A stretch of DNA of 64,000 nucleotides, taken from Paraphysomonas bandaiensis. Lineage: Eukaryota > Chrysophyceae. The translations under genes were made by a program, and so were the position numbers. This document shows, piece after piece, positions 12,755-24,430 of the stretch. Each line of letters opens with the position of its first letter. The first letter of the stretch is position 1. The stretch covers positions 372,001 through 436,000 of the forward strand of contig CBFFRP010000263.1 in assembly GCA_965644295.1 (NCBI GenBank). The letters run 5' to 3'. A model generated the notes under the pieces. It saw nothing but the letters and a program-made list of their open reading frames with translations, searched no databases and was not told the origin of the DNA.

Positions 12755-13349
12755 TTTAAAGAATTGATGATGTAAAATCTAGAAACTATACTTTAAGCAT
12801 TAATCAGGAATTCACACACTATACACTGAAACGATAAGATCGATTATAGCAGTGGTAATATAGAATTGTGGGGTGCACTAATATATTAAACACCACGCTC
12901 CATACATACAACTCCAACAGTACCATACCACCCTATATATATATGTACGTACAACAACACACACGTACATACTGTACCTGCATACTCCATACTGCGAGGT
13001 ATATATGGATATATGGGCCATATAGAAAAACACATATCCACGTCGATCCGAATACATCCCCTACACATAACGTATTTCCTTTAGTATACAATGATCTGCT
13101 GCTCTTGACTTCCTATAAATAATTTTGTAATTTAAATTCAAGTGCTACTGAGTGTATGTATGTATGTATATATGTACAGCAGTATAGTATAGTGGGATCG
13201 TATAGTCCTATATACGTACTATGTACACACACTCTCTCTATATGTACACAGACTGAACACAAATTAGTTTAAAGTACAGTAATTATATATATATATATAT
13301 ACAAGAAAGGAAAGTGTTTATATCATAGAATTATATTGTTACTGTAACT
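12755..13349. promoter_or_regulatory. Probable bidirectional promoter region between CWC2 and CAF-1 p60 genes
   Basis: The two start codons diverge and are 595 bp apart. The stretch holds TATATATATA runs (about 12933-12945 and 13286-13302) and GTATGTATGTAT tracts (about 13155-13170), the same kind of sequence found upstream of most genes in the window. The promoter role is inferred from position and composition only. Confidence 0.5.
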
Positions 13350-16259
13350 ATGACAGATATGCTGGTTACCACACCAGAGCTCTTATGGCATGGAGGAGGT
13401 GATGGTGGTAAACCTGACCCTGTATTATCTGTCGATATATATGGCAATAACGTATTAGCTACATCTGGAATAGATGCTAATATTCCACCTAAAGGAAGTG
13501 TTCGGGTAAGCAATGACTCATATCATATGAACTGAACTGTATGATCATCATCATATATATAGTTATGGAAAATGGGAGATTGTGATGAAGATTTAAAGTT
13601 TTTGGTTGATCTTAGTGACCATCAGAGTGTTGTGAATGCAGTTCGGTTTTCTCCTTGTGGGAGAATGATTGCTTCTGCCTCTGACCGTCAAATTGTTGTA
13701 TATTATGGTTCGTTCTGCTCTTTCATTCTTACCTTTCTCTAATGTGTGTATATTCTGTTTAGTACCCGACCCAATGATGTGGGCTACTTTAAATGACCCT
13801 AAAATGGTGGAAAGAATATGGCTTCGACCATGTTTGCAAGAAATATACGACATCTGTTGGTCACCAGATAGTAAATATATAGTTGCTGGATCGATTGACT
13901 CCAAGGTATAGAGAATCATTGGGTCTTTGTGTCAATGTTACATACGATTTTATGGGTGTCGATATTAACGCACCTGTGTGTGTGTCTTTTTGTTGGGATA
14001 TACTGCCTGTCTTTATTGTTAGATACGCTTTCGTCCGCATTATTGGAACACATTTATACTACATACTTTGATCATATTTGATATAGGGTGAGATTCTACG
14101 AGCCACAGGTCGAGATTCCATACCACTTAGGGGTCACACCTCTTATGTTCAAGGCGTTGCATGGGACCCGATGAATAGCATGGTCGTGACTCAAAGCGCT
14201 GATCGATCCTGCAGAGTTATACAGGTAGGAGTGCTCTGTATAATTGTATTTTACGAATTTGTCGACCTGGGCTTGTGAAGTATGAACATCATGCACGCAC
14301 TCCACAAACACAATACCTTGTTCTACTGTAGTATTGACTTCTGCCATAGTTAAAACATCGAGGCAAGAATATGGTCAAGCTCGCTTCCAAAGGCCAGACG
14401 CTTATACGTATGACTGGATCTAGCACTTCTCAGACCGAGGATGAACAAAGCATACCAGTAACCACGGACTCTGGAGCAGTCCCAGAAGCTACCCCTTGCT
14501 CGAAGAATGCATCCGTAACTGCTGCAGGGGGGACGTTGTCACCCGCGAATCTACCAGCAAAGGCAACTAACCTTTTTGCGGATTCCAGTGTGCCATGCTT
14601 CTTCAGGTGCTGCTTGGCTTACTCTGAGCATAGTGTACAACATTTACCAGTCAACAACTGTGTTCGTGAAACTTTCTTCCGTAACCTTGATGTCGTTGCA
14701 TTGCAGGCGACCAGCATTTACTCCAGATGGATCTCTGCTAATTACTCCCACTGGCCTATTCCGTCCTTCGCAGGATGCCCCTGATTCAACTCCTTCATTT
14801 GCCACGCATATATTCCGAAGAGGTGTGCCAACAGTCTTATGACTCTGGTGTTGTAGTGCTGTGATTGCAAACAACTGTGCCCCACTGTATCTGTATATAC
14901 CCACTGTATCTGTACATATAGCAGAATGAGTGCATGTTCATTCTTATTATTCATATTTTCATACGGTTGGAGTTGTGTTTCTTTGTTCTATCTTACCTGC
15001 TGTATTATATACACAGGAGATATGCAAGCGCCTGCAGTATCATTGACTGGACTGGAAGATCCATCTGTCGCTGTTCGGTGCTCCCCAGTGTTGTACCGCC
15101 ATGTCCGGCACAGGGACGATAAAGAGGACCCAATTACTCTGTTCAAGGGGGACTACAGGTGAGGTCTTACATCCGTGCGTTAGTTCATTATATTGTAGCC
15201 CACGTGTCACTTGTTTGGCGTTGTGTTGATGCATCTGGCCGTACTGAAGCTTTGGTGTTACATGATCCTTACACTGATATCTATGCAGGATGGTATTTGC
15301 GGTGGTATCTACGTCAGCTGTATTTATATACGATACTCAGCACATTCATCCCCTAGCTCGAATCGGGGGTTGTCACCTGGCTACTATCAATGATGCTGCA
15401 TGGAGTGCGGATGGTAATACTCTCGTGTTTTGCTCTAGTGATGGCTACGTGTCGTTTGTGCGACTGGCTTTGGGCACCATAGGTATGTAACTGCTGCAAT
15501 TGCGACTTCTTTTGAACTGTGTCATTGCACTATATATTTTTATGATTGGTTGCTGTGATTGGTTACGCTTCTATATATATAGGCGAACCACTCGATTTGG
15601 CCGATGTGCCAACAGAAGTGCAGAATGCCTTTCCATCTGTGTACCTTCCTCCTATGGTTGATAAGCCTACTGAAGAGGAGCAGGTTGACATCAAGGCGGC
15701 TCCATCTGCTCCATCTAAAAGCACTACCTCATTACTTGCTTCCAGTCTGGGTAGTGCTGAGGGGGATGTACACGATGTTCCAAAGAGTACGAATAATGGG
15801 ATCAACGAATCGAGTGATAGCGATGTTGGTGAGAAACGTCCTCTGGAACAGACGACACCTAATGTCTTGAAGTCTTCTGCCTCTAGTAGTGGAAATACAG
15901 CCAGCGGTGAAAGAAAGAAGAAGCGTATTACCCCCTTTATGGTTTCTCCGTTATCGTCCTCTGCATCTACAAAGGCATTTGGAGAGGAGAAGTCTGACAC
16001 AGGTACGAATCTCTTAGCAGTAGAGGGTGCGTCATCAAGTACAGTATCTTCGACGCCAGCAGTAGTTACTAGTAGCGGTTCTGATTTGAAACTCTCCGGA
16101 AGTACGATAGACTCAACAGCAGACAATACAACGCGAGATGTACCCTCCAATGTTGTAGATACCCAGTCATCATTGCCGGCCCCTATTTCTACCAAAAAAG
16201 TAAAGAAGAGAATCGCTCCAATGCTTGTTTCATCGAACCCCTTGCCGCCACAGCCGTAA
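13350..16259 (+). CDS. CHAF1B: Chromatin assembly factor 1 p60-type subunit (WD-repeat histone chaperone subunit)
   Basis: Nine exons (13350-13505, 13563-13707, 13763-13905, 14087-14224, 14350-14606, 14707-14822, 15017-15158, 15289-15482, 15583-16259) give 655 residues; human CHAF1B is about 560. WD-repeat blocks are visible: VNAVRFSPCGRMIASASDRQ, EIYDICWSPDSKYIVAGSID, HTSYVQGVAWDPMNSMVVTQ, then the family signature RRPAFTPDGSLLITPTG and the last repeats (AVFIYDTQHIHPLARIGG, INDAAWSADGNTLVFCSSDG). The C-terminal 220 residues are Ser/Thr-rich with short Lys/Arg clusters such as KKKRITPF and KKVKKRIAPM, which resembles the disordered tail of the family. CAF-1 deposits H3-H4 behind the replication fork in the nucleus. 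The 5' exons are poor in GC at third positions. Exon 6/7 joining uses a GTGTGC donor, chosen because it keeps the frame. Confidence 0.88.
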
Positions 16260-16600
16260 TTTTTTCTATTTTTAGACCACATACTACATACTCCTCAAAC
16301 AAGAACATATTGGAACATAATCCCCAAGAAGAGGTTTACCGTGCGTGCGTTGTTATGATTGCTAGTAATGTTAAACAATCGATAACTATGAATGAAATAA
16401 TTGTGGCGTGAACTGTGTGTTGTGATGAGTAATAATAGTTGCTATAATTATATTATCGTCGGTGAGTATTTCTAGCAGCCCTGAAAGCAGTTGAAAGTTG
16501 GAGCATATTCGGTTGTTTGAGAGAAATATTTTCGTAGTAATGAATGTCTTATTATTAGCAAATTAAGAGTCAGTGCTTAACTCTGATATCCTGCTATTGA

Positions 16601-16649
16601 ACGCTACGAAAGCTGCTTGTGAGTCACCACAAGCACCAAGGTGCAACCA
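16601..16649 (+). repeat. 49-bp double-hairpin repeat, copy 1
   Basis: It begins ACGCTACGAAAGCTGCTTG and ends CAAGCACCAAGGTGCAACCA. It can fold into two adjacent hairpins: GCTTGTG with CACAAGC around a 6-base loop, and GCACC with GGTGC around AA. Two further copies of exactly the same length lie at 57722 and 59775 on the same strand. Similarity to copy 2 extends about 17 bases further upstream (TATCCTGCTATTGA). Confidence 0.75.
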
Positions 16650-16746
16650 AAGACTAATCCAATCAAGTGCTATCATGAGATCGAGGTTGAAGTATCGTCA
16701 AAAGCTGTAAGACTTTTTCATATAGTAGTATATAGTATATAAGTGT

Positions 16747-16965
16747 ATCATCGGTGGGCCATATTAGGTACCTACCTGTAGGTATTCCTAGCGACCTTAC
16801 CTATAGGTAGGTGCCTATGTCTCACCACCTATAGGTACCATAAAATCATACCTACAGGTACTAGACAAGTTCCTAATAGGTACCAGGAGATTTAATTAAT
16901 AAAGTACCTATAGGTCTCCTATAGGTACCTACCTATAGGTACTTTCTCTGAGGTCCACCGATGAT
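16747..16965. repeat. Small element with inverted termini filled with CCTATAGGT palindromes
   Basis: The termini read ATCATCGGTGGGCC (left) and GGTCCACCGATGAT (right), inverted repeats matching at 13 of 14 positions. The interior has about eight variants of the palindrome ACCTATAGGT, such as ACCTACAGGT and ACCTGTAGGT, many linked by GGTACC. The arrangement could form complex foldback structures. No coding capacity and no clear target duplication are seen. Confidence 0.7.
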
Positions 16966-17370
16966 GTTATATCATTGAAAATTTTAAGGTGTATCTCGTA
17001 TTCGTGGAGAAGTAGCAGATTTCATGTTGACGATACCATACGATGCTTATCGAAACACTACTTAACTCAAAATAGTAGCTATATAATTAAGGTAAAGTGC
17101 GTTTCTTAAATTCTATGCTAGCTGAAAACCCTTGTTACCGATGTGTCAAAAGGTAACGCATATAACTATTCTGTGAACCTGTGCGATTTACACTGCGCGA
17201 AAGTTTGCTCTAGATATATAGCATGCTCGAAAGTTAAGGATGTCAAAAATTAGTTAGTTCACAACTAACTACAATACTTAGACCTAGCAGTTCGTACGGC
17301 ATGTAGCCAAACGCATGCAATAAATGGTACACCATAGGTCACCACATGATACGTAATCCTCATGCACTCT

Positions 17371-18918
17371 TTACTTCGAGGTATCAAGCCCTCTGGAATC
17401 AGGAGAGATATCATCGACTGGCCGTCTCTCATAGTGCCTCTCATAGTCAGCAGTGACGTGAGTAAGATAATAAGCACCCTTATTGACACACGTGATTGGG
17501 TATGTTGGGGTGTATGGCGCTTTTGCATGAGCGACTTCTCTAGCCGCCAGGGCAGACTCAAACTCATCCGGTGTGAATGACTGGCCTCGCTGTTGAAGTC
17601 TCTCGTCGATACGCAGGATATTCTGCATGCGATGAATAGTAAAGTTGTGTTTCTGTTCAGCTGATGAGGGAACACGAGGAATGATCTCAAACATGGATGC
17701 CATCGCTCCAGAACCGTAAGAAAACAAAGTGACGGTTTTGCCGACAAGCGAGTCCCCAAACGATGAGACGAGATTGGCGAGATTGAGGTAAACTGCTGCG
17801 GTATACGTGTTTCCTACTTCCTTAGACAGCACACATGAGGGAGCCACTTTAGTTTGGTACAGCTCGTCAGCGAGGTTCTTTAGAGCTCCCTCCAGATTAC
17901 GATCGGTATATGTTTGATCGAGCGGGACGGTAGACCACTTCTCCAGAGATGGAGAAAGTGGAATGTGGCCTGAGCGCGAATCGAGGAAGTACATACGCTG
18001 AACAGTCTTCTGGACTAGCTTATTATAAGGAGAGTGGAAAAGCATATGGTCAAATGTACGGGAGCCCATGGTTCGATTACGGAGGCGTTTCTGCTTCTCC
18101 ACAAAACGGGTGTAGCAGCTATCAAATGCGGTCAAATAACACTTCTGCGAAAACTTGCCATTCACAACAGGGTACTCAGAGTGAGGATTCGGCTTGAAGA
18201 AATCCCACTGGTGGGTGGCATGCGTTGTTCGAGTGAGCAGATCAATTTCAAGAGGAGCATCGCGACCAACCAACATAGCAACTGCACCGCAACCACATGT
18301 GGGACGCGCAGGGCCGGCAGCATATACCGCAATATCAGCTGCGACAACAATGGCATATCGACCATCCCAGGAAGCACTATCACACCATGCTAGAGCGTTG
18401 AGAAGGGCTGCAGTTCCACCGTAGCATGCATTAATTACTGTGCATCCTTCAATGTCCACATTACCAGCACTTGCAAACAAATCCATTAACACAGTCTTGG
18501 TTGATTTGCTTTTGTCAATCAGTGACTCAGTGCCTATTTCCAACCTTCCAATTTTATCCAATGGGATATTATATTTTTCTAGCAAATTTACAACCACAGT
18601 AAGGGCAATTGAATTAATATCTTCTCGATCTCCAACAAATGCCAAGTTATCTTGTCCAAGACCAAGTGTATACTTGCCAGGTGTGACCTTATCTGCTGTC
18701 TCAAGATCTTTTTGAGATACATGAGCATTAGGAAAATATACTTCCATGCCAAGAATACCAACATGATTACTATTGTCTGCTTTAGACTCTGTGTTTGATG
18801 CTTGATCTTCTTGTTGGGTTAATAGATTGTGTTTCCCCAGCATATACATGATCCCTGCAGCTCCTAATGCAATAGCTGCACCACTTGTTAATATCTTACA
18901 GTTCATATTATCACACAT
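17371..18918 (-). CDS. HMGCS: Hydroxymethylglutaryl-CoA synthase
   Basis: This is a single-exon gene of 515 residues, close to the usual length of about 510-520. It condenses acetyl-CoA with acetoacetyl-CoA to HMG-CoA, the step before HMG-CoA reductase in the mevalonate pathway. The catalytic triad is present: Glu131 in GTESLIDKSKSTK, Cys165 in VINACYGGTAALLNALAW and His295 in MLFHSPYNK. The first 27 residues include a hydrophobic run (AAIALGAAGIMYML) that most cytosolic HMGCS proteins lack. It may act as a membrane anchor or a weak organelle signal. The ATG at 18918 is followed by this run in frame, and no better downstream start aligns. It lies head to head with the Mpv17 gene. Confidence 0.95.
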   Translation of the reverse strand: MCDNMNCKILTSGAAIALGAAGIMYMLGKHNLLTQQEDQASNTESKADNSNHVGILGMEVYFPNAHVSQKDLETADKVTPGKYTLGLGQDNLAFVGDREDINSIALTVVVNLLEKYNIPLDKIGRLEIGTESLIDKSKSTKTVLMDLFASAGNVDIEGCTVINACYGGTAALLNALAWCDSASWDGRYAIVVAADIAVYAAGPARPTCGCGAVAMLVGRDAPLEIDLLTRTTHATHQWDFFKPNPHSEYPVVNGKFSQKCYLTAFDSCYTRFVEKQKRLRNRTMGSRTFDHMLFHSPYNKLVQKTVQRMYFLDSRSGHIPLSPSLEKWSTVPLDQTYTDRNLEGALKNLADELYQTKVAPSCVLSKEVGNTYTAAVYLNLANLVSSFGDSLVGKTVTLFSYGSGAMASMFEIIPRVPSSAEQKHNFTIHRMQNILRIDERLQQRGQSFTPDEFESALAAREVAHAKAPYTPTYPITCVNKGAYYLTHVTADYERHYERRPVDDISPDSRGLDTSK

Positions 18919-19420
18919 ATTCGTGGATATAATATAATTGTATGATAGTATTGTTGTGATGTAATTGATAGGAGCAGATATATATATATGTGTGTCTGTT
19001 GCTGTATGTGGTGTGGTATGTATGTATGTATGGACGTATGTATGCTATGGATCTGCTATACAGTATATGTATATGTATACCATATAAATGTATATGAATG
19101 TGTTGGGATCACCACACATACATACCTCCCAAACTGCTGAGTATGCTGTCAAAGTTGCTCTGTAGATACCAGTATACAGAGTATACCGTATACCATATAT
19201 ATGATCTGGAATGTTTTGGTTTGAATTTGAAGTGGATCAAATGAGTATGTATATACAGTCCAGAACTACAAGTACTACATCCACTTATACATACATTCAT
19301 ATATATGAACTTTTGTGTAGATGCTTGTATGGATTAGCTATAGATTATATAGACTATATGCAGCATAAGAACATAGTTACGAAGAGTATTTTCAATTCTC
19401 TAATCAACCAATTGATATAA
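18919..19420. promoter_or_regulatory. Probable bidirectional promoter region between HMGCS and the Mpv17-family gene
   Basis: The region is 502 bp between diverging ATGs. It contains TATATATATATG near 18980 and GTATGTATGTATG near 19018-19045. The promoter role is inferred from position. Confidence 0.5.
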
Positions 19421-20022
19421 ATGACAGACTATATCTCATCTTTATTGGCAAGATATCAGAGAGAGCTTGCTGAAAGACCTCTTCGAACTAAAGCATTAAC
19501 ATCTTGTGGGGTTGCTGTTTTAGGTTTGTAGTTTATATTATTATTTAAGAATTAATTGTAATATATATGATAGGTGAAGGTATTGGAGTATGTATACGAC
19601 GTAAACAGTCATGCAATCCAGAGCGTCTTAAAGAAATTATGAAGAAAATTGCGGTGATCGGAATGTATGGACTGTTAGTGACTGGTCCATTATTTCACTG
19701 GTGGTACGCTAAGCTAGAAACATTGACAAGAAATGTCCCTCAGAAATATAAGCTTATAGTGAAGCTACTTCTTGATCGAGTTGTGTTCACGCCGCCATTT
19801 TTAGTTGTAACGTTGATGTACCGCCTTGCGTTCGAGGACAGTACTTTCTCTGAGAAAGTACAATCTTTAAAGCGTATATTTTTATCAGTATTGCTGATGA
19901 ACTGGAAGGTGTGGACGGTTATTCAGACTATTAATCTCACATATGTTCCTTTGGAATTGCGGTCAATCTTCGGTAATGTTTGTGCGTGCGCTTGGAACAC
20001 ATATCTTGCAGTATTTGCCTAA
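19421..20022 (+). CDS. Mpv17/PMP22-family inner membrane protein
   Basis: Two exons (19421-19523 and 19574-20022) give 183 residues, the normal size of the family. The N-terminus MTDYISSLLARYQRELAERP followed by LRTKALTSCGVAVLGEGIG matches the Mpv17 start, where a short amphipathic helix precedes the first membrane helix. Downstream blocks GPLFHWWYAKLE, LLLDRVVFTPPF and LMNWKVWTVIQTINLTYVPL correspond to family positions (usually GP..HxWY, D(Q/R)xxxxP and NWxxWPxxQxxNFxxVP). One difference is that the usual Pro after the conserved Trp is replaced by Thr. Members sit in mitochondrial or peroxisomal membranes and are thought to form channels. The exact organelle cannot be told from the sequence. 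Confidence 0.88.
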
Positions 20023-20465
20023 ACAATTAAACGAATTATTTCAAATCACAAAAAACTTGGCAATTTTCTATTGTGAATGTGGATACATTTTTTCCCATAC
20101 TGTTTATGAGCTCTTGCTGTGAAGTGCATCCCGATATGAACAAGAATGTACACAAAACTCACATTCACATTACGTGCTTGTATACATTTTACCTCATCTC
20201 GTGCTATTTACAGAACATTAATGAAGTATAAAACATAGGTGTGTCCCCCTATTGGGCATGAACAGTAGTTAATGTACTAAGCTGTAGTGAACTAGTATAG
20301 GCACAAATCGTAGCTGTGGATATACTACATAGGAAATGACGACTACAAACGTACGTACTTATTAGTTCGTCCGCACGTAAGACACATTGGGTAGATCAAA
20401 TGCACTTCAGTAAATTAAACACAGAGAAAATATTAACAGAGTTTTGTATAAAGCATGAAACAGAA
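20023..20465. other. Intergenic stretch between convergent genes
   Basis: I see nothing recognisable between the stop of the Mpv17-family gene and the stop of the exostosin-like gene. Confidence 0.5.
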
Positions 20466-21636
20466 CTAGATGATATCCGAAAACGACTCTTCCTGCACGA
20501 AATTACCGTATTTTATTCTAGAAAATACACTTTCTGGAGTCAGCATATGCCGCACATTTGTCCAGTTCACATGCATAAATTGAGTATCATACATACTATC
20601 GAGCAAAGATATGCTCAGTTTATCCCACGACGGTAAGATGAGTATGGGAAATCCCATCTGCTTCAAATCTCTATACGCCGGTGCATCTGTGACGACAGGA
20701 ATAGTTCCCACTAACCAGCACTCGTATGGTTTCGATGATTGAACACCTATTACATGACCTGCAGCTTAGATACATGTTGTACAATATATACCAGCACAAC
20801 ATACCAGTTCCATGAGGGGCAAGAAAGTACTTGCAGTGACTAAGTTCGTTCCAGTACTCAACTGTTCCCCAGTGCGATCGATTTACAACATCCGGATGAC
20901 TGTGAACGTATCGAGCAAGTGCAGCCCGATCTGAAACTACTCCCTCAAGACTATTGAATGCTCCCCACGCAGCACATACACGACGGCGGGGGGGATTTTC
21001 CGGTTTGGATCGCCGAGCCGCATCTCGAATGACAGACTCGATAGCTTCTTCTCCCGCCACCACGATATAATGGGAATTTAAGCCCACTGGAAGAGAAGAC
21101 ACGTGTACATTAGGGTACCCATTACTTTCAGGCTCTATGTTTTTCGCTTCATACCAGATCAAAGAAAATTTCTCGCTAAGTAAGTTCAAAACCTTCAACC
21201 AACTTGGGTAGCGATCCGCTCCTGGTACACCACTCAAATGTGTATCCGATCCAGCCAACACTAAACTTCGACGTTCACCTGCTTGCAATGCTGGTAACTG
21301 CATAACTTTATGAATTCTAGATAAATTTCTCGGAAGATTATGAATATTGTTAATCAACACTGTTCGTGGAGTTTCAGTTCGATATATATATACATCACTA
21401 GTAGGGGATGTATCTTTAGTGTTCCATATTACCCAATCAAATAAACTGAATATACGTGGCATGCGTTCAATGATATCGAGTTGTGTGTTGGTTAGGTTAC
21501 GTCTCCATGCAGGATGATAAGGCTTATAGCGGAAATTAACAACTCTATCAATGAATGAGAGATCATATGACTGAGTCTCTATACCCATGCATATTGTAGT
21601 AGCGTATGTAAGCAATAGTATAACTAACTTCGACAT
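20466..21636 (-). CDS. Exostosin-like (GT47-type) glycosyltransferase, putative
   Basis: Two exons (21636-20805 and 20758-20466) give 374 residues. An open frame continues upstream of 21636 only through a non-ATG codon. The ATG chosen here opens a classic signal peptide (MSKLVILLLTYATTICMG). The C-terminal half carries the pattern of exostosin-type enzymes: a cysteine and SHCKYFLAPHGTG, the intron, then SSKPYECWLVGTIPVVTDAP, equivalent to the family block in which a small/His-Gly motif is followed by EALxxGCIPVV. The protein would work in the ER/Golgi lumen or be secreted, adding sugar to a glycan. The donor and acceptor cannot be inferred. Membership rests on the C-terminal motif; the N-terminal half is not recognised. 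Confidence 0.65.
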
Positions 21637-22990
21637 GTGGAGTTTAATGGATGTGCATAGAGTGTATATACATGTATGTACATTGAACACTCGGAATTTT
21701 TAAGGGCTTGACAAATAGTAAAGGCTGGGATTTTATGGTACAGGAGTGCCTTTCTTCACAGCATAATGCCGCTTTTTGTTTTTTTCAATGCTTAAAATGC
21801 CGATTTCTTGAAATCTTGAAATATAATCATGTTGAGGTATTCCTACTGCTCCTAGCTAGCTTTACATGGTCACAAGTAGATAGCAGCCAGTATAGCAGGT
21901 GACTGCATGGACGCCTATTGCACCAGGTTGCGTTATAAATGAAACTCATGGTAATCATAGACATCCCATACTCAACTAAGTTGCTCAAACTCAAGTACTC
22001 TGCATGTCAATGGTAATGGACGGGGGTATGGTCATGTATGGGGGATAACTCCGTGTTCATGGAAGCGGAGGATATAGACCCCATCAATTTGCGAATCAAA
22101 TATAATCTTGCAACACATGCAAGTGCAGAGTATAGATGAGGGAATCTATTCAACTGCTGATCTATATGATATGCAGAGTGCGAGATTTGATTGGATTGGA
22201 CCTCAGTGGTGGTGTATGCTTGATAGAAATCAACTCTCTATAAGCGTAAAGGTGAGTGTGAAGAGCTTACAAACTTGGGAGATCTGGAAGGAATATCGGT
22301 TTAGCCTCATAAGAACTCAGCACGCAGAGTTCAAAGTTACACTACTGTAAAGCATTCAGACATTCAGACCGACGGCTCTGTCACGACTCCACTTGTTATA
22401 CATCAGGAAGGGATAAGAACTATGAGCGAGAGCATATTTTTATTATAGACCCATAATTAGTAATATTTTTAATAATTAATATTATTCAACCTGATGTATT
22501 TCTAACGTCTAGTACCTATAAATTAGTTCTAGATATCCCATACATTGGATCACAGAACGTGTTGTACAATGATAGAAATATGGAAACTAATGTTTTCAAT
22601 GCTTGATGTGTGCTCTCTTCAACATTGATTAGTAGAATATACTATATATCATGTTGGAGATTAGAAGACTACTCTCTCTTTATTTTGTGATTGAGAAATT
22701 TCACTATCTAATATCTAAATGTCCCCTAGAAATTATCACCACCATAGGTATGAGGTACAATGCATAGGGCTATGCAGTGTATCTAATTATCATACTTGCT
22801 CACTCGATGTAAGAGAGCTAGGCTTTCAACTATCTGAATTTTATAATAAAGAGAAGTTGAAAGACCTTGTTGCAATACAGGAATTCTCAGTGATGAACAG
22901 AATATATCACTTATTTAACAAATAATGTCATGCGAGATATACACAACTTATGCTAAATGCAAAGACGAAAACAAATGAGGCAATCAATCA
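21637..22990. other. Intergenic stretch
   Basis: There are open frames on the plus strand at 22108-22350 and 22719-22925, but they lack motifs and convincing splice extensions. I do not call a gene. Confidence 0.45.
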
Positions 22991-24430
22991 TCAGTCATTC
23001 AATGCAAGCTGTAGTTTCTCAACAACAGCTGGAATAGTTTTCAAACACATACTGTTGATCGAAAGTCGCGTTTCTTCCAACTCATTTTCACACCATCCAC
23101 CTACACCAGTCATGCCTTCAATGTGGACTCCATTTGGTACCTGACACACATAAATCACGCTGACTTACTATAATCTACATCATTCGCAAGTGTGCTACAA
23201 TATATTTCACAATATAGGTACATCTATAAGTTTCGTACATGAGAATAGCACTCGTGAACTCGTAGCTTTGCCGTGACTCCGTTACGGAAAGTCAACTCCA
23301 TCTTCCTACAGTCTTGAATATCCACGCGTACTAGACAGCTTCTCCTGAGAGCCTTGACGTGTTCTTTCAAAGTCTCTAGTGAAGCGGAATGTGCGCAAAG
23401 AACAAACGCTGCGTGGCGTACGTCCTGTGGAGGGTCAAGTTGTGCGCAGTCGCAAAGTAGTCGAGCTGTGTCTAGCCCTTCCGGGGGATTCGATGACTAC
23501 GTCATTATTACATAAACAGCAGCAACTAATAATGAAACGCATTCTAGTATACCTGTATACTGATAAGCTTGTTGCAAGAGTCCAACTCAAGGGTATGTCG
23601 CTCCTTTCCAACTACCAGTCCAACGACCACTCCATCACCTATACAATACCTATTAGCAGGGCAATTACAGAGTTTGGTCTGTATGTGTACCTGAGTCCGT
23701 CCAATTCGTGGACTCTAATTGAAGACCAAACATAGACTCGAGACCAGATAAGACTTCAGTAAGACTGCACAAACATCATTTAACACTAAGCATCAGCTAC
23801 AATTATGATCTCACTTTGCGCTCCTCTCCTGAAGTGACACCAACACCTCTTTACTTTTATCACTACTTGCATTATTCGACACCGTGGCAACAGATGGCAT
23901 TGAATTCAGCTCTTGTGTAGTTTTTTCTTTCAGACTTATGAGATCAGCCATCTCGTTTTCTAGATTGGATTGTTCTTGATCGTAATGAGAGACCATATTC
24001 TCCAACTCAGCCAACTCAGCTTGCATTTCGGCTAGTTTCGTAGATTTATCCTGATCAGAGAGTAGAGGTTGTGGTGATGGCTTTTCGAACTCAATTGCAT
24101 CTCTTTTCTCGAGCTCTATAGAGATATATGATGTAATATTCCATACAGTGATTACATATATATACATATAATACCTGTGCGATATTCAAATATTTCATTG
24201 AGTAATACTCTTGCTGCATCTTCAAATTGTTCATCTAATTCTTTATTTGATTTTAATTCTTCATTATCAAAATTTGTATTATTTGGTTGATTTATAAGAC
24301 TGTCAATCACAGAGCCTGCTGTGTGCATAGAGAGGTACTTGTTACTTGCATTATCATATGAATGTAATACATCTCCAAGATCTTGAAAGGAATGAATAGT
24401 ACATGATTCAATCATATCAGTTGATGACAT
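22991..24430 (-). CDS. Unrecognised protein: acidic N-terminus, coiled coil, alpha/beta C-terminal domain
   Basis: Six exons (24430-24175, 24115-23815, 23764-23691, 23638-23553, 23496-23239, 23140-22991) join with consistent phases into 374 residues. The open frame that appears to end at 23811 has a GTGAGA donor overlapping its stop, and splicing there continues the protein into four more exons. Residues about 90-180 form a coiled coil (STKLAEMQAELAELENMVSH, then DQEQSNLENEMADLISLKEK). The last 190 residues look globular: VVVGLVVGKERHTLELD, GLDTARLLCDCAQLDPPQDV and MELTFRNGVTAKLRVHECY. A coiled coil followed by a small alpha/beta domain resembles several kinetochore subunits with RWD domains, but that is a weak analogy and I assign no function. 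Confidence 0.7.

Larger units (their letters stand above)
16260..17370. other. Intergenic stretch between convergent genes, holding two repeats
   Basis: No gene is seen between the CAF-1 p60 stop and the HMG-CoA synthase stop. It contains a 49-bp double-hairpin repeat (16601-16649) and a 219-bp palindrome-rich element (16747-16965), both listed separately. Confidence 0.6.

Noticed and set aside
15563-16282. 239-codon minus-strand frame opposite the last exon of CAF-1 p60
   Set aside because: The plus strand is a splice-consistent continuation of a recognised gene. The antisense frame is Ser/Val-rich shadow of its low-complexity tail.
22108-22925. Possible small plus-strand genes (22108-22350 and 22719-22925)
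   Set aside because: Short frames without motifs. A GTGAGT at about 22251 is present, but no acceptor continues a convincing protein.
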